The position numbers and the translations under genes were made by a program. The notes beneath the pieces were generated by a model, which was given only the letters and a program-made list of their open reading frames with translations, did no database searches and was not told the DNA's origin. From positions 1 to 21,077 of the forward strand of contig JAYMTF010001841.1 of NCBI GenBank assembly GCA_036897485.1: a stretch of 21,077 bases of DNA. Reading direction: 5' to 3'. The DNA comes from Pelargonium nanum. Lineage: Eukaryota > Streptophyta > Magnoliopsida > Geraniales > Geraniaceae. Position 1 is the stretch's first letter, and every line of letters starts with the position of its first letter. Shown here in pieces: positions 16,642 through 21,077 of the stretch.

Positions 16642-17907
16642 TCACCGAAAGCTCTGGCTCTTGCCAGAGTAGTAACTCCGATACCACTTCGTAAACTTCT
16701 TCAATCCCGTCTTCAAATCCGTCGTGGGCCTGTATCCGAGCTCCCTGTGAGCCAAACTGATATTAGCATGAGTGAAAGTCACATCCCCATTCATCGGCAT
16801 GGGCTGCAACTTTCTCTTGGCCTTAACATTCAAAAGCTTCTCCAATATGTCCACAAGGTGTTTCACCGGCACAGGTGATGTGTTCCCGAGATTGAACACT
16901 CGCAGCTGCGCCGGACCCTTCTTCCCCCCGCCACTCCCGGTGCTCTTCTTCGCGGTATCCAGAGCCGCAACGCAGCCCTTCACAATGTCATCAATGTAGG
17001 TGAAATCCCGAGCAACGGTTCGATCCCGAGACTCGTAGACTGTAATTGGCTTCCCTTGGAGAATAGCTTTGGTGAAAAAGAAATAGGCCATATCGGGACG
17101 GCCCCAAGGTCCATAGACAGTGAAGAATCGCAACCCGGTAATCGAAAGGCCATAGATATGATTGTAAGTGTGAGCAATTTCTTCACCGGCTTTCTTCGTA
17201 GCTGCGTAGAGGCTCGAGGGCTGATCGGTCCGGTCCTTCTCGGAAAAGGGCACTTTTGAATTCAACCCATAAACGGAGCTCGACGAAGCCCACACAATCG
17301 CCGGTTGTGGGTTCGCGGATTTGCAGGTTTCGAGGAGATTCACGAACCCAGCAATGTTGCTCTGAACATACGAGCTCGGGTTCTGCATCGCGTACCGCAC
17401 GCCGGCCTGAGCCGCGAGGTGCATGACGTGGGTGAATTTCACCAACCCGAAGAGCTCCCGGAGGAGCGTCGAGTTGTTGATGTCTCCAGCGACGACGTAG
17501 ACGCCGTTTCCGGCGAGGAGCTTCTGGCGAGCGCGTTTGAGGGACGGGTCGTAGTAGGAGTTAAAATTGTCGAGACCCACGACGCCGTCGCCGCGGCGCT
17601 TCAAGGCGAGCGAGACGTGGGTGCCGACGAAGCCGGCGGCGCCGGTGACGAGGACGGTGCGGTGGGATCGGGCACGCGCGGAGGTGAGCGCGTCGACCAT
17701 CCATTCCGGTTTGTTCTCGATGGCGATGCGGCGGTGGTGGCGCTCCGATGAGGGGTAGAGGTGGAGGAAGAGGAAGAGGATCGAGAAGAGGAAGAAGGTG
17801 GAGAAGAGGAGTGACCGGAAGGAGGCGGCGGGGAGGCGGAGGTGGCGGAGGCGGGTCTTGGACTTGCCGGCGGTGGAAGGTAAATTGTCGAGCCTGAGCT
17901 GAGACAT
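16642..17907 (-). CDS. GAE: UDP-glucuronate 4-epimerase (type II Golgi membrane protein)
   Basis: This is an intact, intronless 421-residue protein, close to family size (about 430). It interconverts UDP-glucuronate and UDP-galacturonate, the precursor of pectin, in the Golgi lumen. A basic cytosolic tail (1-30) precedes one membrane segment (about 32-51), a short stem, and an extended short-chain dehydrogenase fold. The NAD-binding motif is TGAAGFVG at 88-95. LDNFNSYYDPSLKRAR (112-127) and HLAAQAGVRYAM (163-174) follow. The catalytic region is ASSSSVYG (207-214) with Tyr234 and Lys238 in YAATK. RFFTVYGPWGRPDMAYFFF lies at 260-278. The N-terminal pattern LDNLPST-GK and the GTHVSLALKRRGDG segment point to the GAE2/GAE5-like clade rather than GAE1/6, but I cannot fix the member. 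The stem lacks the usual WEK motif (it reads PEWM). The 5' half is very GC-rich. The start is the first ATG, giving the MSxL family N-terminus. Confidence 0.95.
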   Translation of the reverse strand: MSQLRLDNLPSTAGKSKTRLRHLRLPAASFRSLLFSTFFLFSILFLFLHLYPSSERHHRRIAIENKPEWMVDALTSARARSHRTVLVTGAAGFVGTHVSLALKRRGDGVVGLDNFNSYYDPSLKRARQKLLAGNGVYVVAGDINNSTLLRELFGLVKFTHVMHLAAQAGVRYAMQNPSSYVQSNIAGFVNLLETCKSANPQPAIVWASSSSVYGLNSKVPFSEKDRTDQPSSLYAATKKAGEEIAHTYNHIYGLSITGLRFFTVYGPWGRPDMAYFFFTKAILQGKPITVYESRDRTVARDFTYIDDIVKGCVAALDTAKKSTGSGGGKKGPAQLRVFNLGNTSPVPVKHLVDILEKLLNVKAKRKLQPMPMNGDVTFTHANISLAHRELGYRPTTDLKTGLKKFTKWYRSYYSGKSQSFR

Positions 17908-18090
17908 TGTTGGCGTGTAATTGAAATTAAAAATCGAAGCTTTATTGGATAAAAATGGTGGGTTTAGGGTTTGAGATTTGGGATTTGATCGGATTGAAGT
18001 GGGATTTGCAGAGAAGATTTTGAGGGTTTGGGTTTTGGGACTGAGGGAGTGAGAGTGAGAGAGACGAGTGGTTTATTTATTTTTCAGAAT
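17908..18090 (-). promoter_or_regulatory. Leader and core promoter side of the epimerase gene
   Basis: Reading on the gene strand, a CT-rich tract (about 18036-18070, alternating CACTCT/CTCTCT words) precedes a leader of about 120-150 nt, typical of constitutive plant genes. A weak TATA-like ATAAATAA lies at about 18072-18082. Start site and strength are inferred. Confidence 0.4.
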
Positions 18091-18099
18091 TCAGGTAGA

Positions 18100-19990
18100 A
18101 CTATAATTTCATTTTTTTTTTGTTTATAATTAATATTATAGTAATAAAATTAGTAAAGTGATAAATATAATTTTCACAATCAAATTTCAAATAATTTTTT
18201 TTCTAGATTGGTTTGTAATTTGAAGATTTCTTACCAAGTTTATCTTAATTAACATTTTTATTTTGCTTCCTCAACTCTAGAGTTGTTAATTTGGATCCGA
18301 GTCTACAAATACTTAAAATTCGACTCACATTTTTACTATTCATGTCACAATGTTTGATTATTTCTAATCGGCGGCAGTTGTCACATTGAAAAATTAACCA
18401 AATCAAGCAATTCAAATGAACCAGTAAAATTTTAATCTCATTCATAGTTCAAAACTTGTACCTCTTTTAAATCCGCTTTGAAGTGATTTTTTAACCAAAA
18501 TCCTTAAATGTTTTTGAAATTTTGGTTTTAACAATCCATTTATGGATCAATGGAAATTGAGGTGATTATTGATTTAAAGGTTATCTATTTTAATAAGAAA
18601 ATAAATTAAGGGAAAAAATGAAATATTTCAAAACAATATTTTATTTTTTAAGTTGTACTAATTGTTGCATTTTGCCATAAATAGACCACTTTTGCCATTG
18701 AACTTCATAATTTGTGAGGACAACAACTAATATTATTAGTTGGAGATCACTATATATGTAATATATATTTTTGTCACTCAATCTTACAATTTTGCTTAAG
18801 ATTTTGTCTACTAAATGTTTGTGAGGACAACAACTAATTAACATGTAAGACAAAAAAAAAAGTTTCTAGGTTCTAGAAAATCAAGGTACAAATCTAATGG
18901 TGGATCAAATTAAAAAAAAGAGTTTTTTTTTTTTTTTTTTTTGAAGAAATTTTCAAATAGTAGTCTAAACTATAAAATAATTTGCGTCTTTTGACTAAAA
19001 TTTAAAGCTCATATTACGTAAAAGATTGGAAAATTTATGATATTTTGACTTTTTGCTTAATTTTCTCAACTAAATCTGCAAGTTTGAATTTTGTTGGTTG
19101 AAATAATAAAAAACAATTATAAAAATAAAAATATTATTATTATGTTTTTTAGAGATAAAATTATTATTTTCATTCAACAAACAATATTTCAAACGAAAAA
19201 ATTTACTATGAACGTTTGACACGTAAACTACAATTAATTTACATATTTTGAATAACATTTAAATCTCGTATTGACTCGAACGTACAAATTGAAAATTTAA
19301 GATATTTTGACTTTTCGCCTAATTTTGCCTCACCTTTCTCAACCTCTTAACTATAAACTCTAAAATCATGGTTAGCTCATTGATGGAGAATATATTGGGT
19401 TTGGTAAATATAATTAAGAGGTTTTTAATTGAAATAATTATGAATGTTTCAATTACATTTTTTATTAAAAATATAAAAAAAAAATTCATCCACAAACCCA
19501 GCCCATTAATATTGTTATGATAATATTGTTAGTTAGGCCCATGGTTGATGGACCATTATTTTTGGATCAAGAAAGTCCGCGAGCACTTGAAATTTGACAT
19601 GCGGTTTTATAAGTTCGGGTCATATAAAACGGACCCGGCCTACTTTTAGCCATATTTTTAATGTTATTTGATTTTAAATTACACATGCATCGCGCCAAAA
19701 ACAGCTATGTACAGGACATAAAGGTTGAGCATGAGCGTTCAAACAATGTGGCATCGTTATGTGTTTGCGTCAAGTGTGCATTTACTTTGCGTCGAAATCC
19801 TCATGCTGCACGTGTGAAGAATTAGTCACGGTAAATTTTCGGGTTAGTATTTCCTTGTGTTATCCTTTTATACTTTACACATTTTCATTATTATATCAAA
19901 TACATGAAAAAAAAATTATATGCAAATTATATGTGTAAATCATTGTCATAAACAAAGAAACATATTGCATTCTAGAAGTTATATGACAAC
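18100..19990. other. AT-rich intergenic region, no gene
   Basis: There is no coding sequence on either strand. Small repeats are present. TTTGTGAGGACAACAACTAA and one more base is perfectly repeated at 18711-18731 and 18818-18838. A diverged repeat around GATATTTTGACTTTT occurs at about 19028-19070 and 19290-19345. A run of 20 T lies at 18923-18942. These are typical of intergenic plant DNA; no element ends could be set. Confidence 0.6.
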
Positions 19991-19999
19991 ATAAAGTTA

Positions 20000-20005
20000 T
20001 TTATT
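20000..20005 (-). terminator. Possible poly(A) signal of the P450 gene
   Basis: AATAAA on the gene strand lies about 95 nt after the TGA stop at 20098-20100. Confidence 0.4.
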
Positions 20006-20097
20006 TCAAGCATAGCAAACAAGGATTTACATATTCATTAAAACAAGCCATGACAATCAAGCATAGAATCGAAAGACTAATCGGACCACGACACCTT

Positions 20098-20724
20098 TCA
20101 CGCGTGAAGATCAAATTTAGAAAATCTTGGTGTGGGAATGACGATCAATGGCTTCAACTTTTTGATAGTTATCCCGAATTTATCCGAAAGATCAAGAACC
20201 TCTCCCTCCGGTAATTTCCACTCAAATGAGTGCAAGAAAGAAGCTAACAAGAAAAGTAGCATCCTCTCTGCTAATGCCATTCCCGCACAAACTCTCCTTC
20301 CAGATCCAAACGGAAGATACTGAAAATTATTTCCCAAGTAATCAACCTTGCAAGAGTCGTCCAAGAACCTTTTTGGCTGAAATTCCAAGGGATTGTGCCA
20401 CATCAGAGGGTCTCTGTGGATGGCCCAAACGTTTAAGTACACGTTAGTGCCCTTAGGTACGGTGTAGCCACCGACAATGCTTGATTGGCTTGGACAGTGG
20501 GGCACCAAGAGAGGTATTGCTGGATGCAAACGAAAGGTCTCTTTTACAACCGCATCTAAATACGCGAGTTTGGGCAAATGAGTCTCTTCCACTAAATTGT
20601 TCGAACCTACAACTTCCGTTAACTCTTCTTGAACTTTATGCATTATATTAGGATGTTGCATAAGTTCTACCATCACCCATTCTACCATGGATGCAGTTGT
20701 ATCTGTTCCGCCTAGCACAATGTC
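20098..20724 (-). CDS. Cytochrome P450, CYP706-like, last exon (partial gene)
   Basis: This is the 3' exon of an A-type plant P450, 208 residues, starting DIVLGGTDTT right after a TTTACAG acceptor (20725-20731). The upstream exon lies beyond the right edge. All C-terminal P450 marks are intact. The I-helix oxygen-binding motif is GGTDTT (exon residues 5-10). The K-helix ExxR is KETFRLHP (about 61-68). FQPKRF (115-120) replaces the PERF signature. The heme loop is FGSGRRVCAG with the ligand Cys (about 139-148). VPHCP, VGGYTVPKGT, LLASFLHSFEWKLPEG and DKFGITIKK fit the CYP706 family best, with CYP76 as the alternative; substrates cannot be predicted. It would act as a heme-thiolate monooxygenase on the ER membrane. 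The intron before the GGxDT motif is the conserved one of this clan. The coding sequence shows no damage. Confidence 0.9.
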   Translation of the reverse strand, partial: DIVLGGTDTTASMVEWVMVELMQHPNIMHKVQEELTEVVGSNNLVEETHLPKLAYLDAVVKETFRLHPAIPLLVPHCPSQSSIVGGYTVPKGTNVYLNVWAIHRDPLMWHNPLEFQPKRFLDDSCKVDYLGNNFQYLPFGSGRRVCAGMALAERMLLFLLASFLHSFEWKLPEGEVLDLSDKFGITIKKLKPLIVIPTPRFSKFDLHA

Positions 20725-21077
20725 CTGTAAACATTAAGATTTATTGAGTTTCCAGGCACGCTTTACTGCAATAAATGTTTTTTTTTTCTAGTTTTTAAAT
20801 GAGTGTATTGTTTTGTTTTTGAGAAAAATTAAGAAGTTGATCAGTGTTGTACATTTTCTCCAATATCGCTATGAACACGCTTGTAGTAACAATGTCAAAG
20901 TATACTAAATAAAACTTAATATAAAATTACTAATGACAACTTACATAAATATAAGTGGCTTCCTAAACACGAAATAGAACACATATTTTGGATAAAAAAT
21001 ACGGTAGAAACAAGACACTAATACTTATCATGCTCAAATTTTTGTCAAAATTTTGAAGTCATTCTTTTTTACACAAT
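20725..21077 (-). other. Intron of the P450 gene (3' part)
   Basis: This is AT-rich sequence without coding pattern, running from the acceptor to the window edge. The length of the intron and the position of exon 1 are outside the window. Confidence 0.7.

Noticed and set aside
17056-17758. Plus-strand frames opposite the epimerase gene
   Set aside because: Antisense shadows of a GC-rich coding region.

Overview
The window is nuclear DNA of a flowering plant, most likely a eudicot. The evidence is AT-rich intergenic sequence with GC-richer coding islands, spliceosomal introns, plant-only gene families (CML13/14-type calmodulin-like protein, Golgi glucuronate epimerase, CYP706-type P450, F-box/DUF295) and plant-type short repeats (Stowaway-like MITEs, a tRNA-derived SINE). 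I cannot name the species from sequence alone.

Layout. 1-1060: promoter side of the first gene, with a MITE-like inverted-repeat element and a tight cluster of TGGGCY (site II) motifs. 1221-1664 (+): an intronless calmodulin-like gene of the CML13/CML14 type. 1665-7470: no convincing protein gene. It holds a two-copy repeat (1971-2557), a 132-bp-period repeat (3317-3690) running into a degenerate hAT-like repeat, then a nest of foldback structures (4774-6386) and a 91-bp tandem duplication (7156-7338). 7611-12472 (-): a complete eight-exon plant maspardin (SPG21-type alpha/beta-hydrolase) gene that I reconstructed exon by exon into a 400-residue protein. Its introns carry a SINE with target-site duplications, Stowaway-like MITEs and a ~430-bp tandem duplication; intron 7 has a GC donor. 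13421-16690: a locally amplified region downstream of the next gene. It contains a ~560-bp segment in two copies flanking a broken F-box/DUF295 relic, then several ~250-320-bp units that each repeat the last codons plus 3' UTR of the epimerase gene. 16642-17907 (-): an intact intronless UDP-glucuronate 4-epimerase gene. 17908-20097: promoter side, then AT-rich intergenic DNA. 20098-20724 (-): the last exon of a CYP706-like cytochrome P450 whose first exon lies beyond the right edge.

The four protein genes have separate jobs (calcium-sensor light chain, maspardin, pectin-precursor synthesis, secondary metabolism) and there is no sign of a cluster or operon. The most unusual part is the repeated duplication of the 3' end of the epimerase gene, which leaves a chain of degenerate C-terminal/3'-UTR copies, several with AATAAA signals, downstream of the functional stop codon.
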